The notes: generated by a model from the sequence alone, not told the origin. A stretch of DNA of 41,227 nucleotides from a bacterium BMS3Abin03 (GCA_002898075.1 BDSV01000187.1:1-41227); one strand, 5' to 3'. Positions 1 through 8,196 are shown, counted from the stretch's first letter. Made by a program: numbers and translations.

Positions 1-92
1 AACAGAAAGCTAAAACAATTAGCATAAGTTAAGTGTTCACTTGTGCCACTCGATAAACCGGAGCAGGCAGTGTGAATGATATGCACTATTTT

Positions 93-180
93 AATTGGTT
101 TTCAGATTTTACAATAATCCGCTCTTTTTAAAAGATGAAAAAGGTGTGTTTATAATAAAACCAAAATCCGAAAACCAATT
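93..180. repeat. Imperfect inverted repeat downstream of ndk
   Basis: Positions 93-110 and 163-180 are reverse complements at 17 of 18 positions, separated by 52 bp of A/T-rich sequence. The pair lies past the ndk stop codon, in a 276-bp stretch at the window edge with no convincing gene. It could be a transcript-end structure or a small mobile-element remnant. There is no U-run after either arm, so it is not a classical intrinsic terminator. Confidence 0.5.
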
Positions 181-276
181 TGTAAAAGGTATATCAAAGA
201 ATACTGGCTTTTTAGAGTGAACTTATAAATAGATATTACTTTTGAGATAGCCTCTTAAATTATAATTGGTTAGAAA

Positions 277-708
277 TTAGTCTGTATAATTATTTAATAG
301 TTCATTCCGCGAAAAGAAATGCGAAATTTCTTTTTCCGCATTCTCATCGGAATCCGAGCCGTGAACTGCGTTAAACTGAATATTTTTTGCGTAAAGCTTT
401 CTGATCGTTCCCTCATCCGCTTTAGCCGGATCGGTTGCGCCGATAAGTTTTCTGTAATCTTCAACGGCGTTCTCTTTTTCCAAAGCCATCGGTATGCAGG
501 GTCCGGAAGTCATATACTCAACCAGTTCGCCGAAGAAGGGTCTCTCTTTATGAATCGCATAAAAACCTTCTGCCGAATCTACAGTAAGGCGAGTCATTTT
601 CATGGCTTTAATCTTAAACCCCGCTTTTATTATTTTATCAATTATTTCTCCTGCATATTCATTATTCACTGCATCGGGTTTTATAATAGCTAATGTTTTA
701 TTACTCAA
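277..708 (-). CDS. ndk: Nucleoside diphosphate kinase
   Basis: Transfers the gamma phosphate of ATP to nucleoside diphosphates through a phosphohistidine intermediate; cytosolic. The 143-residue length is normal for the family. The catalytic motif NAVHGSDS places the active histidine at H116, and KPDAV (10-14) and the ATDPAKA region (91-97) match the nucleotide-binding frame. The start is TTG at 706-708, with AAGGA at 716-720 seven bases upstream. It is on the same strand as sucD but about 200 bp downstream of it, so it may have its own promoter. Identification is secure. Confidence 0.97.
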   Translation of the reverse strand: MSNKTLAIIKPDAVNNEYAGEIIDKIIKAGFKIKAMKMTRLTVDSAEGFYAIHKERPFFGELVEYMTSGPCIPMALEKENAVEDYRKLIGATDPAKADEGTIRKLYAKNIQFNAVHGSDSDENAEKEISHFFSRNELLNNYTD

Positions 709-914
709 TTTTCTATCCTTCGATTTTTTATTTTAAAATTCTTAACCAATTAAACTGTGTGGTTGACTAAAAAGTAAAAGTCTTTGTGTTTTCGTGGCAT
801 ATAAAAGTTTTTTATTTCAAATGAATTCATTACTTCAGCCGCTAAGACTTAAAGGTTCACAAAGTTCTTTTTGGTTAACCTAACAGAATGTAATTTTTAT
901 TTAACGATGTTTTG

Positions 915-1862
915 TTACTTCTTTTTAGATGCAGATTTCTTTTTTGTTGATGTTTTTTTCCTGCCGGGAGCTGTTGCTGCTTTCTTCCTCGATTTCTCTA
1001 ATGCTTTGAGCATTGTTATACCAATGTCTGCGGGGCTTTCGGAAACTTTAATTCCGGCTTTTTTCATAGCAGCAATCTTATCCGCTGCCGTACCCTTACC
1101 GCCTGCAATTATAGCACCTGCGTGTCCCATTCTTCTTCCCGGAGGAGCAGTTCTTCCAGCAATAAAACCAACGACCGGTTTTTTAACATGTTTTTTAACG
1201 TAAGCGGCTGCTTCTTCTTCTGCCGTGCCGCCAATCTCGCCAATCATCACTATTCCTTCCGTACCGGGATCATCTTTAAACATTTTAATTATATCGATAA
1301 ACTGAGAACCGATAACCGGGTCGCCGCCAATACCTACAGCGGTTGATTGTCCCAGTCCGGCATCGACAATCTGTTTAACCGCTTCGTAAGTAAGAGTTCC
1401 GCTGCGTGATACAATTCCTATTGTTCCTTTTTTATGAATGAAGCCCGGCATAATACCTACCTTGGCTTTCCCCGGAGATATAATACCCGGGCAGTTAGGT
1501 CCTATTAATACAACATCTTTATGTTTAATTGAATTATATATTTTGACCATATCCGCAGCAGGAATACCTTCAGTTACACAAACAATTACTTTAATTCCGG
1601 CGCTTGCCGATTCTAGGATTGCATCTGCGGCGAAAGCCGGCGGGACAAAAATAACCGATGTGTTCGCCTTCTGTTCTTTTACAGCTTCTTCTACTGTGTT
1701 GTAAACGGGAATACCTTCGAATTTAGAGCCGCCTTTTCCGGGAGTAACGCCGGCAACAACTTTTGTTCCGTATTCAACCATTTGGCTTGTGTGGAAGGAA
1801 CCTTCGCTACCGGTTATACCTTGAACAACAAGACGGGTTTTTTTATCTACTAAAATGCTCAT
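915..1862 (-). CDS. sucD: Succinyl-CoA synthetase alpha subunit with Lys-rich tail
   Basis: Alpha subunit of succinate-CoA ligase (TCA cycle, substrate-level phosphorylation). It has an N-terminal CoA-binding Rossmann domain (about 5-125; ITGSEG at 16-21) and a ligase domain with the phosphorylated histidine H247 in [10 protein letters not shown]. At 315 residues it is about 25 longer than the usual 288-290, because residues 291-315 form a tail rich in Lys, Ser, Thr and Ala. The beta subunit gene is not adjacent. The ATG start at 1860-1862 has AGGA about ten bases upstream. Function is secure; the role of the tail is unknown. Confidence 0.96.
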   Translation of the reverse strand: MSILVDKKTRLVVQGITGSEGSFHTSQMVEYGTKVVAGVTPGKGGSKFEGIPVYNTVEEAVKEQKANTSVIFVPPAFAADAILESASAGIKVIVCVTEGIPAADMVKIYNSIKHKDVVLIGPNCPGIISPGKAKVGIMPGFIHKKGTIGIVSRSGTLTYEAVKQIVDAGLGQSTAVGIGGDPVIGSQFIDIIKMFKDDPGTEGIVMIGEIGGTAEEEAAAYVKKHVKKPVVGFIAGRTAPPGRRMGHAGAIIAGGKGTAADKIAAMKKAGIKVSESPADIGITMLKALEKSRKKAATAPGRKKTSTKKKSASKKK

Positions 1863-1908
1863 AATATATTTATCCTGTTTTGAAAAGTTATCTGAAAAAT
1901 TGAATTGA

Positions 1909-1916
1909 CAAATTTA
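1909..1916 (-). promoter_or_regulatory. Possible Bacteroidota-type -7 box upstream of sucD
   Basis: Read on the minus strand this is TAAATTTG, a full match to the TAnnTTTG -7 element of Bacteroidota. It lies 46 bp upstream of the sucD ATG. No clear TTG -33 partner was found at the usual distance, so this is tentative. Confidence 0.35.
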
Positions 1917-1990
1917 AGTAATTTGGGGGAAATATCATTAGTTGTGTTCTGCAAATTGAAGAGTCCTGACAAGTTATATTATGTAGGGAT

Positions 1991-2036
1991 GACCCACCTG
2001 ACTGTTATTTAACAATCAAAAAAAACCGGATGGGTC
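1991..2036. repeat. Inverted repeat between tatA and sucD
   Basis: GACCCA at 1991-1996 pairs with TGGGTC at 2031-2036. It encloses a smaller TGTT/AACA hairpin and an A-run that reads as a U-run on the minus strand. It lies about 30 bp past the tatA stop and could help end the purine/phospholipid transcript. The U-run lies inside the outer arms rather than after them, so it is not a textbook terminator. Confidence 0.35.
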
Positions 2037-2066
2037 TAATGTAAATAAAAATGATGCCGATTATTA

Positions 2067-2270
2067 TCAGCTCTTTTTTGTATCGTCTATTTTTTTTGTG
2101 TCTTTATCAACTGTTTTTATTTCATCTTCGACTTCTTTTAATCCTTTCTTGAACTCACTCATACCTTTACCGATTCCTCTGGCAAGTTCAGGAATTTTTT
2201 TTGCGCCGAATAGAATCAAAATAACCAATAAGATAAGGATTATTTCACCCGCGCCTAAGTTACCAAACAT
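2067..2270 (-). CDS. tatA: Sec-independent translocase subunit TatA/TatE
   Basis: Small inner-membrane component that forms the twin-arginine translocation pore. The 67-residue protein has one N-terminal transmembrane helix (about 7-22), the hinge [16 protein letters not shown] (21-36) and a charged, Lys-rich amphipathic C-terminal part, the standard TatA architecture. The start ATG at 2268-2270 follows AGGTGAT at 2274-2280. The preceding purQ stop is only 10 bp upstream, so it is probably the last gene of the purSQ transcript. No tatC is in the window. Confidence 0.95.
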   Translation of the reverse strand: MFGNLGAGEIILILLVILILFGAKKIPELARGIGKGMSEFKKGLKEVEDEIKTVDKDTKKIDDTKKS

Positions 2271-2280
2271 TTTATCACCT

Positions 2281-2982
2281 TTAGTTTAATATGTTATTTA
2301 CTAATGTATTAAAAATAAGACTTCCGTCTGTTCTTCCCAAAACCGGATTACAGCTTCTTTCCGGGTGGGGCATCATTCCAAGCACATTTCCGTGTTTATT
2401 TATTATGCCCGCAATGTTCCGCAGCGATCCGTTTGGATTAATTTCATTATTTACCTTTCCGTCTTTCGTTGCATATTTAAAAACTATCTGGTTATTATCT
2501 TCCAGCTCTTTAATAGTTTTATCATCCGCAAAATAATTTCCTTCGCCATGCGCGATGGGAATTTTTAAAATAGTGTTTTCTTCAATTCCCTTTGTAAAGT
2601 TCGTTTGATAATTTTCTATCGAAAGATAAACATCTTTACAAACAAATTTTAGTGAAATATTTTTCAGTAATACTCCGGGCAGCAGCCCTGCTTCCAACAA
2701 TATTTGAAAACCATTACAAATTCCTACAATGCGCCCGCCCTTTTTTGCATAATCGATTACTGAATTCATAATAGGGGAGAATCTTGCAATTGCGCCGGTA
2801 CGCAAATAATCGCCGTAAGAAAAACCGCCGGGTAAAATAATAACATCGCAATTATGCAGGTCGGTGTCCTTATGCCATAAAAAATCTGCTTTGTAGTTCA
2901 ACACTTTTTGTAAAGCATAGTAGGCATCATAATCGCAATTGGAACCAGGAAAAACAACTACTCCGAATTTAGGTTTGCCCAT
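2281..2982 (-). CDS. purQ: Phosphoribosylformylglycinamidine synthase subunit I (glutaminase)
   Basis: Releases ammonia from glutamine for the FGAM synthase step of purine synthesis, acting with PurL and PurS. It is a class I glutaminase with PGSNCDYD near the N terminus, the nucleophile C89 in GICNGFQ, HGEGNY (145-150), and H206/E208 in MMPHPER. The 233-residue length is typical of the stand-alone small-type PurQ. Its ATG (2980-2982) lies inside the purS reading frame, a 25-nt overlap that suggests translational coupling. PurL is not in the window. Confidence 0.97.
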   Translation of the reverse strand: MGKPKFGVVVFPGSNCDYDAYYALQKVLNYKADFLWHKDTDLHNCDVIILPGGFSYGDYLRTGAIARFSPIMNSVIDYAKKGGRIVGICNGFQILLEAGLLPGVLLKNISLKFVCKDVYLSIENYQTNFTKGIEENTILKIPIAHGEGNYFADDKTIKELEDNNQIVFKYATKDGKVNNEINPNGSLRNIAGIINKHGNVLGMMPHPERSCNPVLGRTDGSLIFNTLVNNILN

Positions 2983-3230
2983 TTAACTTCTTCCAGTGTG
3001 ATTTCATAATCTTCCATTACAGGGTTTGCAAGCAGTTTCTCGCAGTAATCGTTCACTTCTTTCTCGGCTTCTGTTTTGTCATTGGTATCCACATCAAATT
3101 CGATATACTTGCCGATTCTTGTATTTTTAATATTTGTTAAACCGAGATGCTGAGCGCCTATTTCTACTGCTTTACCTTGCGGATCTAAAATAGATGCTCT
3201 CCGTTTAATAAGTACCTTTGCTCTGAACAA
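2958..3230 (-). CDS. purS: Phosphoribosylformylglycinamidine synthase subunit PurS
   Basis: Small bridging subunit of the three-part FGAM synthase (PurS-PurQ-PurL). The segment SILDPQGKAVE, the RIGKY strand and CEKLLANPVMEDYEI match Bacillus-type PurS closely. Two TTG starts compete. TTG at 3234-3236 abuts the Shine-Dalgarno AGAAGGA with no spacer. TTG at 3228-3230 has six bases of spacing and gives MFRAKV, which lines up with the usual N terminus, so I chose it (90 residues). The 3' end overlaps purQ by 25 nt. The gene follows pssA by 25 bp. Confidence 0.94.
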   Translation of the reverse strand: MFRAKVLIKRRASILDPQGKAVEIGAQHLGLTNIKNTRIGKYIEFDVDTNDKTEAEKEVNDYCEKLLANPVMEDYEITLEEVKWANLNSE

Positions 3231-3255
3231 TTTCAATCCTTCTAAAGATTAAGGT

Positions 3256-3972
3256 TTAAGCTTTTTTAAAATTTTTAATTACCGAATAAAAGTGCCGAAA
3301 AATACCGATTAGAATCATGAAAACAAATATGTAGAACAATCCCTTTTTATTAGCTACAATAAATAAACCTACCGCAACAAGTAGAAAGATAAAATGGAAA
3401 GGTTTTTCTTTCAAACCTTTTATAGAAAATTTAGGAATAGTTTCATACCTGATATTGCTGACCATTAAGTAAGATAATATAAGAACCATAGGAATAATCA
3501 TATCCGCGTATAATTTGCTGAAACCTTTTTCATAATATGCAAGAACAAATGAAGCAATTGTTAATGCAGCAGAAGGGATCGGCAACCCGAGAAAGAATGA
3601 TTTTTCGAAACCGACTAATTGAATATTGAATCTCGCTAATCTAAATCCGCCTACTATCAGAATTAGTGAGCTTAGTACAATCCCGACTGCATCAAACTGT
3701 TTAAAGTAAGTTGAATAAAGTAAAAAAGAGGGTGCGGCGCCAAAACTTACTATATCCGAAAGTGAATCCAGTTCTACACCCAGTTCACTGCTTGAATTAG
3801 TCAATCTTGCAACCATTCCGTCGAGGGCGTCAAAAAGTGCTGCAACAAAAATAAGCCAGGCAGCGTAGGTGTAGTTGCCGTTGCTTGCCGTTATTATCGA
3901 GAGGAAACCGCAGAACATATTCATTGCGGTAAACAGGTTTGGTATGACGGAAGGTGTAATTCTTGGTCGCAT
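3256..3972 (-). CDS. pssA: CDP-diacylglycerol-serine O-phosphatidyltransferase
   Basis: Inner-membrane CDP-alcohol phosphatidyltransferase making phosphatidylserine from CDP-diacylglycerol and serine. The full signature D-G-x2-A-R-x8-G-x3-D-x3-D is present as D51, G52, A55, R56, G65, D69 and D73. Hydrophobic segments run through the rest of the 238 residues, consistent with a six- to eight-helix protein. The ATG at 3970-3972 begins two bases after the psd stop, so substrate maker and decarboxylase are co-transcribed. Confidence 0.95.
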   Translation of the reverse strand: MRPRITPSVIPNLFTAMNMFCGFLSIITASNGNYTYAAWLIFVAALFDALDGMVARLTNSSSELGVELDSLSDIVSFGAAPSFLLYSTYFKQFDAVGIVLSSLILIVGGFRLARFNIQLVGFEKSFFLGLPIPSAALTIASFVLAYYEKGFSKLYADMIIPMVLILSYLMVSNIRYETIPKFSIKGLKEKPFHFIFLLVAVGLFIVANKKGLFYIFVFMILIGIFRHFYSVIKNFKKA

Positions 3973-3974
3973 AC

Positions 3975-4625
3975 TTATTTAACCAGCTCGAAAAGGATGG
4001 ATTCACCTGCCGATACATTGTCGTTCTTCTTTACAACCGGTTTCCAATTTTCAGGCGCAATAACATCTACCCTGCTGCCGAATTTTATCATTCCGAATCT
4101 TTCTCCCATTTTTACATCTTCACCATTTTTCAATTCGTTAACTATTCTTCTGGCAATAAAACCGGCAACCTGTGTAAATAATATTTTTCCGCTGCTGGTT
4201 GTAATACCTATTTCCACCCTTTCGTTTAATTCAGAAGCTTTGTCTTCGAAAGCGGCAATGTATCGCCCTTCAAAATATCTGAGGTAATCAATCCTGCCGT
4301 CAATAGGAATTCTGTTTACATGTACGTTAAGAGGGGACATAAAGATTGAAACCTGGTTTGCTTTTCCGCCGATAAATTTATTATCGATCACTTCTTTTAC
4401 GAACAGTATTTTTCCATCGGCAGGAGAAACGATAACATCATTTCGAGTGGGAGGTGTTCTGTTCGGATCTCTAAAGAAATAAAGCGTGAATGAGATTAAT
4501 AAAATGCTTACTGCAATAATTACTATCCTTACAACACTATTATTAATGAACAGACTCATTACAATGAGCAGGAAGGATAAAATTGCCGTAACCCCTATTG
4601 TTGTATAACCGTACTTAGTAAACAT
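3975..4625 (-). CDS. psd: Phosphatidylserine decarboxylase proenzyme (short type)
   Basis: Converts phosphatidylserine to phosphatidylethanolamine using a self-generated pyruvoyl group. The 216-residue protein has two N-terminal hydrophobic segments (about 9-50), FFRDPNR (50-56), SPADGK (67-72), MSPLNVHVNR (96-105) and the self-cleavage site G183-S184 in IKFGSRVDV. This is the shorter PSD-A-like form found with PssA in many bacteria, not the E. coli long form. It lies 3 bp after the PurC-like gene and 2 bp before pssA. Confidence 0.95.
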   Translation of the reverse strand: MFTKYGYTTIGVTAILSFLLIVMSLFINNSVVRIVIIAVSILLISFTLYFFRDPNRTPPTRNDVIVSPADGKILFVKEVIDNKFIGGKANQVSIFMSPLNVHVNRIPIDGRIDYLRYFEGRYIAAFEDKASELNERVEIGITTSSGKILFTQVAGFIARRIVNELKNGEDVKMGERFGMIKFGSRVDVIAPENWKPVVKKNDNVSAGESILFELVK

Positions 4626-4628
4626 TAT

Positions 4629-5306
4629 TTAAGAATTGGTTATGTTAAACAAGTAGTCGGTATATTTTCGCATCTCACCGGAAGTAGTGAGTTTATACGG
4701 GTTCGACCATTTTTTATTATCGCCGTTTGGAAACACTTTTAAACTCATAGGTGTAAAATCATCAACGAGAAAAATTTTATTTTCATATTTACCAAAACTA
4801 CAAATAACTTCGGCAACTGTCTCGCTTCTTCTTTCGAAAAATGCCTTTAGCACCGCATTTACTTTCGAGCAAATCCTGTTAATAATTTTCAAATCTTCAT
4901 TCGTGCATAAATCAAAAGCAATTAAATGACTTTCGCAAACGAGGGAATCTTTAAAGTTACCGTAATGATATTCGAACACCGGTAGTTCGAGCGGGTCGCC
5001 TTCTTTTTGGGAAAATAACTTCGCAGTACGTCTATCAAGCGAGTTTAGAATTTTTACGGAAAAAAGTAATTCCTGAAATTTGATATAAACAAGAGAGTTA
5101 CTCTTACTCCTTTTTATATAAGCGCAGGGAATATGATACTTTTTCAAGTATTCGTAAAAAAATGAATTTATCATGGCAAACTTTTTACCCAGATCCTTAA
5201 CCTTAGCTTTTTTATTCTTTGCCGGTAAGAAAAAATCGGGATATTCAACAACCAAATAATTTTGGTCATCAAAAGGAAGGGATGCTTTAAATTGTTCAGA
5301 AATCAT
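4629..5306 (-). CDS. PurC (SAICAR synthetase)-like protein lacking catalytic motifs
   Basis: This 225-residue protein can be laid along E. coli-type PurC almost end to end by eye. INSFFYEYLKKYHIP (46-60) matches the NNKFNYFIMSKLAEAGIP region, KEGDPLELPVFEYHYGN (101-117) the EEGIELNPPLFDLFLKN region, and residues 137-160 the helix before the late catalytic strand. The motifs that make PurC an enzyme have changed: there is no GKAK loop at the N terminus, VVRNRAAGS is replaced by VKILNSLDRR (84-93), and DEFSPDGSRLW is replaced by DDFTPMSLKVF (182-192). I infer a diverged or non-catalytic homologue. It is the first gene of the run leading to psd, pssA, purS, purQ and tatA. Automatic annotation may call it PurC; that should be doubted. 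Confidence 0.72.
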   Translation of the reverse strand: MISEQFKASLPFDDQNYLVVEYPDFFLPAKNKKAKVKDLGKKFAMINSFFYEYLKKYHIPCAYIKRSKSNSLVYIKFQELLFSVKILNSLDRRTAKLFSQKEGDPLELPVFEYHYGNFKDSLVCESHLIAFDLCTNEDLKIINRICSKVNAVLKAFFERRSETVAEVICSFGKYENKIFLVDDFTPMSLKVFPNGDNKKWSNPYKLTTSGEMRKYTDYLFNITNS

Positions 5307-5399
5307 TTGCTATATATTAATATTTTTGTTGGTTTTCAATTTGTAAGAATTCACGTGAGAAATTATGAAAATTAAGTGTATAAAGTCAATTGATTATAG

Positions 5400-5407
5400 T
5401 ATATTTG
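5400..5407 (+). promoter_or_regulatory. Possible -7 box upstream of ebfC
   Basis: TATATTTG is a full match to the Bacteroidota -7 consensus TAnnTTTG, about 50 bp before the ebfC ATG in the 150-bp gap between divergent transcription units. No clear -33 TTG was found at 17-23 bp upstream. Confidence 0.4.
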
Positions 5408-5456
5408 CATCAAAATTAAATAAAAATAAGGATTATTTTATTCAGGAGGTAATACG

Positions 5457-5783
5457 ATGAAAGGCGGAATGCAGGGAATGCTCAAACAGGTTCAAAAGAT
5501 GCAGGAAGAAATGCAGAAGGTTCAAAGCCAGCTCGGCAATCTTACTGTTACCGAAGAAGCTGGTGGAGGTATGATAAAAGCTACCGCTAACGGCAATAAA
5601 GAGATAATCTCAGTAGAAATTGACTCACAAGTCATAAATCAGGATGAAAAAGAAATATTAGAAGACCTGGTTGTAGCGGCTGTAAATAAAGCTCTTGAAT
5701 CGGCAGGAAAGATGGCAGAAGAAGAGATGGCTAAGGTTACTAAAGGAATGCTGCCTCCGGGGTTCAATATTCCGGGTATGTAA
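5457..5783 (+). CDS. ebfC: YbaB/EbfC family nucleoid-associated protein
   Basis: Small dimeric DNA-binding protein that usually sits beside recR. The 108 residues show the Met/Gln-rich N-terminal helix (MQKMQEEMQKVQSQL), the strand GGGMIKATANGNKEI, a second helix (EDLVVAAVNKALESA) and a Met/Pro-rich end (LPPGFNIPGM), all typical of the family. The perfect AGGAGGT at 5444-5450, six bases before ATG, fixes the start. recR begins two bases after its stop, so the two form one transcript. Confidence 0.95.
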   Translation: MKGGMQGMLKQVQKMQEEMQKVQSQLGNLTVTEEAGGGMIKATANGNKEIISVEIDSQVINQDEKEILEDLVVAAVNKALESAGKMAEEEMAKVTKGMLPPGFNIPGM

Positions 5784-5785
5784 AA

Positions 5786-6382
5786 GTGCAGATAGCAGAG
5801 CCGCTTTTATTAGCTATTGAAGAATTGAGCAAATTGCCTGGAATTGGCAAAAAAACCGCACAACGGCTTGCTCTTCATATTATTAAAATAGATGATGATA
5901 AAGCGAGAAATCTTTTTAAATCTTTAGAAGAATTAAAAACCAAAATAAAATTCTGCTCCCGCTGCTTTAATCTTTCTGAAGATGTGCTTTGTGTTGTCTG
6001 TTCGAATCCTAAACGCGATACAACTAAAATTTGTGTGGTGGAAGAAGCAAGCGATGTAATTGCCATAGAAAAAACTCATGAATATTCAGGGCTTTACCAC
6101 GTTTTGGGCGGAGCACTTTCGCCGCTTGCCGGCGTTACTCCCGATTCATTAAAAATAAAAGAGCTTCTGGAAAGATTTAAAAAAGAAGATATAAAAGAAG
6201 TTATACTTGCACTTAACCCGGATACGGAAGGCGAAACAACATCTCTTTACCTAGCCAAGTTAATTAAACCGTTAAATATTAAAGTAACCCGTATTGCACG
6301 AGGATTGCCTATAGGGGGCGATTTGGAATTTGCCGGTGAAGCAACCGTAGGCAGAGCAATGATCAATAGAGTTTCTATTTAA
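5786..6382 (+). CDS. recR: Recombination mediator RecR
   Basis: Works with RecF/RecO to load RecA on gapped DNA. The 198 residues carry an N-terminal helix-hairpin-helix (LPGIGKKTAQRLALH, 17-31), a four-cysteine zinc site (C57, C60, C69, C72), a Toprim domain from about 81 (ICVVEEASD; LNPDTEGETTSLYL) and the C-terminal GLPIGGDLEFA segment. The start is GTG at 5786, two bases after the ebfC stop. Length and all motifs are standard. Confidence 0.97.
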   Translation: MQIAEPLLLAIEELSKLPGIGKKTAQRLALHIIKIDDDKARNLFKSLEELKTKIKFCSRCFNLSEDVLCVVCSNPKRDTTKICVVEEASDVIAIEKTHEYSGLYHVLGGALSPLAGVTPDSLKIKELLERFKKEDIKEVILALNPDTEGETTSLYLAKLIKPLNIKVTRIARGLPIGGDLEFAGEATVGRAMINRVSI

Positions 6383-6384
6383 TT

Positions 6385-7116
6385 ATGGAATGGTATAAAA
6401 GTTGGTTCAATTCTGAAGAATACCTGAAAGTTTACAGGCATCGCGATAACAAAGACGCAGAAGCATTAATAGAATTATTTCTCAATAATATCGATACTGA
6501 CCGTGTGAAAAATTTACTCGATATGGCATGCGGTGCGGGACGGCATGCCGTTATTCTTGCGCAGAAAGGATTTACGGTTACTGCAGTTGACCTTAGCGAT
6601 AACCTGTTATCGGTTGCAAAAAGCAGCGCCGCTGATTCAGGTGTGAATATTGATTTTATTCAGTCGGATATAAGAGATTTTAAAACCGATAAAAAATTCG
6701 ATTTAATTTTGAATCTTTTTACAAGCATCGGATATTTTGAACAGGATGAGGAAAATTATTTTATATTGAAGAAAGCGTATGATTTGCTTGCCGGCGGCGG
6801 CTTTTTTGTGCTCGATTATTTCAACAAAGAATATGTTGAAGCTAATCTTGAACCGCAAACGGTAGATGAATTTGATAATACAAGAATTGTCCAAAACCGG
6901 TTCATTTCCGGCGAAAGGGTAATAAAAGAAATTACGATTGATAGTAACGGTAAAACAAATAAATTTGTTGAATCGGTAAGGATGTTCAGCTACGATGAGC
7001 TAATCGGAGCGCTTAAAAAGATAGGGTTCAAAATCAAAAATGTATTCGGCGATTTTAAGGGAAGCAAGTTTAAACTTGAATCTTCGCCAAGAATTATTAT
7101 TATTGCAAGTAAATGA
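6385..7116 (+). CDS. Class I SAM-dependent methyltransferase
   Basis: A Rossmann-type methyltransferase of 243 residues. Motif I is LLDMACGAGRHAVILA (about 44-59), followed by VTAVDLSDNLL as motif II and the DFKTDKKFDLILNLF region as motif III/IV. The C-terminal half (beta-rich, VFGDFKGSKF) resembles the small-molecule methyltransferases related to UbiE/YodH, and the substrate cannot be named. It starts two bases after recR, and its last codon overlaps the next gene by 4 nt (ATGA), so it is translationally coupled to the lipoprotein gene. Confidence 0.85.
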   Translation: MEWYKSWFNSEEYLKVYRHRDNKDAEALIELFLNNIDTDRVKNLLDMACGAGRHAVILAQKGFTVTAVDLSDNLLSVAKSSAADSGVNIDFIQSDIRDFKTDKKFDLILNLFTSIGYFEQDEENYFILKKAYDLLAGGGFFVLDYFNKEYVEANLEPQTVDEFDNTRIVQNRFISGERVIKEITIDSNGKTNKFVESVRMFSYDELIGALKKIGFKIKNVFGDFKGSKFKLESSPRIIIIASK

Positions 7117-7694
7117 AATTAATTTTTACAATATCGCTTCTGATTTTACTCGTATTTGCGGGCTGCGATATATTTGAAACCAGGGAAGCCGAAACCCCGG
7201 ATCAATCAAGATCGAATTATCAAACTGCAAGTAGACCGAAAACGTTAATTCAGAATATTATAGCTTCTTTTGCCGATAAAGATGTAGTAAATTATAAAAA
7301 TTCTTTTGAAACAAGCTTTTCAAATAAACTATTTCAGTTTATGCCATCGAGCACTGCAATATCACGGTTTCAAAATATTTGGTCTGCATGGAATATTGAT
7401 TCGGAAGTACAATACTTTAACAATATGAAAACTCTTGTACCGGATGAGCTGCCGGTTACACTTTCGCTCTCTCTTTCTCCCGAATCATTTAGCGTGCTGG
7501 GCGACAGCGTTAAATATACTTCAGAATATTTTTTGAATGTACCCCAAAGAGATACAGATCCGTTAATATTTCAGGGAAATTTAGAATTTACGATGATTAG
7601 AGATTCAAGGTCGGTGTGGGTAATTTATTTTTGGAAGGATAATGCAATTGAAGATAATCCAAGCTGGAGCGATTTAAAAGGCAGTGTTTATTAA
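7113..7694 (+). CDS. Lipoprotein, NTF2-like candidate (first of tandem pair)
   Basis: The 193-residue protein has a signal peptide ending in a lipobox, LVFAGC, with the lipidated cysteine at C18. It is therefore predicted to be anchored in the outer or inner membrane, facing the periplasm. The mature part has a helix-rich start (QNIIASFADKDVVNYKNSF), several strands and a C-terminal WVIYFWKDN strand, the layout of NTF2/SnoaL-like folds. No enzyme motif is visible. It overlaps the methyltransferase by 4 nt and the next lipoprotein by 11 nt. Function is unknown. Confidence 0.8.
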   Translation: MKLIFTISLLILLVFAGCDIFETREAETPDQSRSNYQTASRPKTLIQNIIASFADKDVVNYKNSFETSFSNKLFQFMPSSTAISRFQNIWSAWNIDSEVQYFNNMKTLVPDELPVTLSLSLSPESFSVLGDSVKYTSEYFLNVPQRDTDPLIFQGNLEFTMIRDSRSVWVIYFWKDNAIEDNPSWSDLKGSVY

Positions 7695-8196
7695 AAATAA
7701 AATATTGTTCTTTATGTTGCTGCTTTTTGCAGCCGGGTGTCAAAATCCTTTTGCGCCTGCATTCGATGAAAATTACGACAACAACAAGTCTCCTATTTCG
7801 GATTTAACAACTATCGAGGGAGTCTTTCAGAATTTTCAGTACTCTTATACTTTTAAGGACACGCTAATTTACGGCGAACTATTGGCGGGTGATTTTGTTT
7901 TTACTTACCGTGATTATGATCAGGGGTTTGATGTTTCATGGGGCAGAGATGAGGAAATGATAGCTACTAACGGTTTATTTCAGAATGCACAACGCCTCGA
8001 TCTTATCTGGAATAACATTGTTTTAAGCACCGAAGATTCATTAACCGCAAATATCGTTAGGAGTTTTAATCTGAATATAACTTTTAATCCTACAGACGTA
8101 GTTCGGGTTGACGGCAGGGTAAATCTTTCGATGAGAAAAAGTATCGAAACTAATAAATGGCAAATTACACGCTGGATCGACGAATCAAATTTTTAA
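7684..8196 (+). CDS. Lipoprotein, NTF2-like candidate (second of tandem pair)
   Basis: The start is GTG at 7684, inside the end of the previous gene (11-nt overlap). It gives a signal peptide and lipobox LLFAAGC with C19 as the lipid site. The 170-residue protein ends in WQITRWIDESNF, similar in position and character to the WVIYFWKDN end of its neighbour, and has a comparable helix-then-sheet layout, so the two may be diverged duplicates. No catalytic motif is seen. It lies 38 bp before ftsX. Product function is unknown. Confidence 0.78.
   Translation: MFIKNKILFFMLLLFAAGCQNPFAPAFDENYDNNKSPISDLTTIEGVFQNFQYSYTFKDTLIYGELLAGDFVFTYRDYDQGFDVSWGRDEEMIATNGLFQNAQRLDLIWNNIVLSTEDSLTANIVRSFNLNITFNPTDVVRVDGRVNLSMRKSIETNKWQITRWIDESNF

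Noticed and set aside
319-693. Plus-strand open frame opposite ndk
   Set aside because: Lies entirely antisense to a secure ndk. The Cys/Phe-rich sequence is typical of a shadow frame.
721-914. Gap between ndk and sucD with short inverted patches
   Set aside because: Patches are short and imperfect, with no gene or clear regulatory site.
871-1704. Plus-strand open frames opposite sucD
   Set aside because: Antisense shadows of sucD with no ribosome binding sites or domain features.
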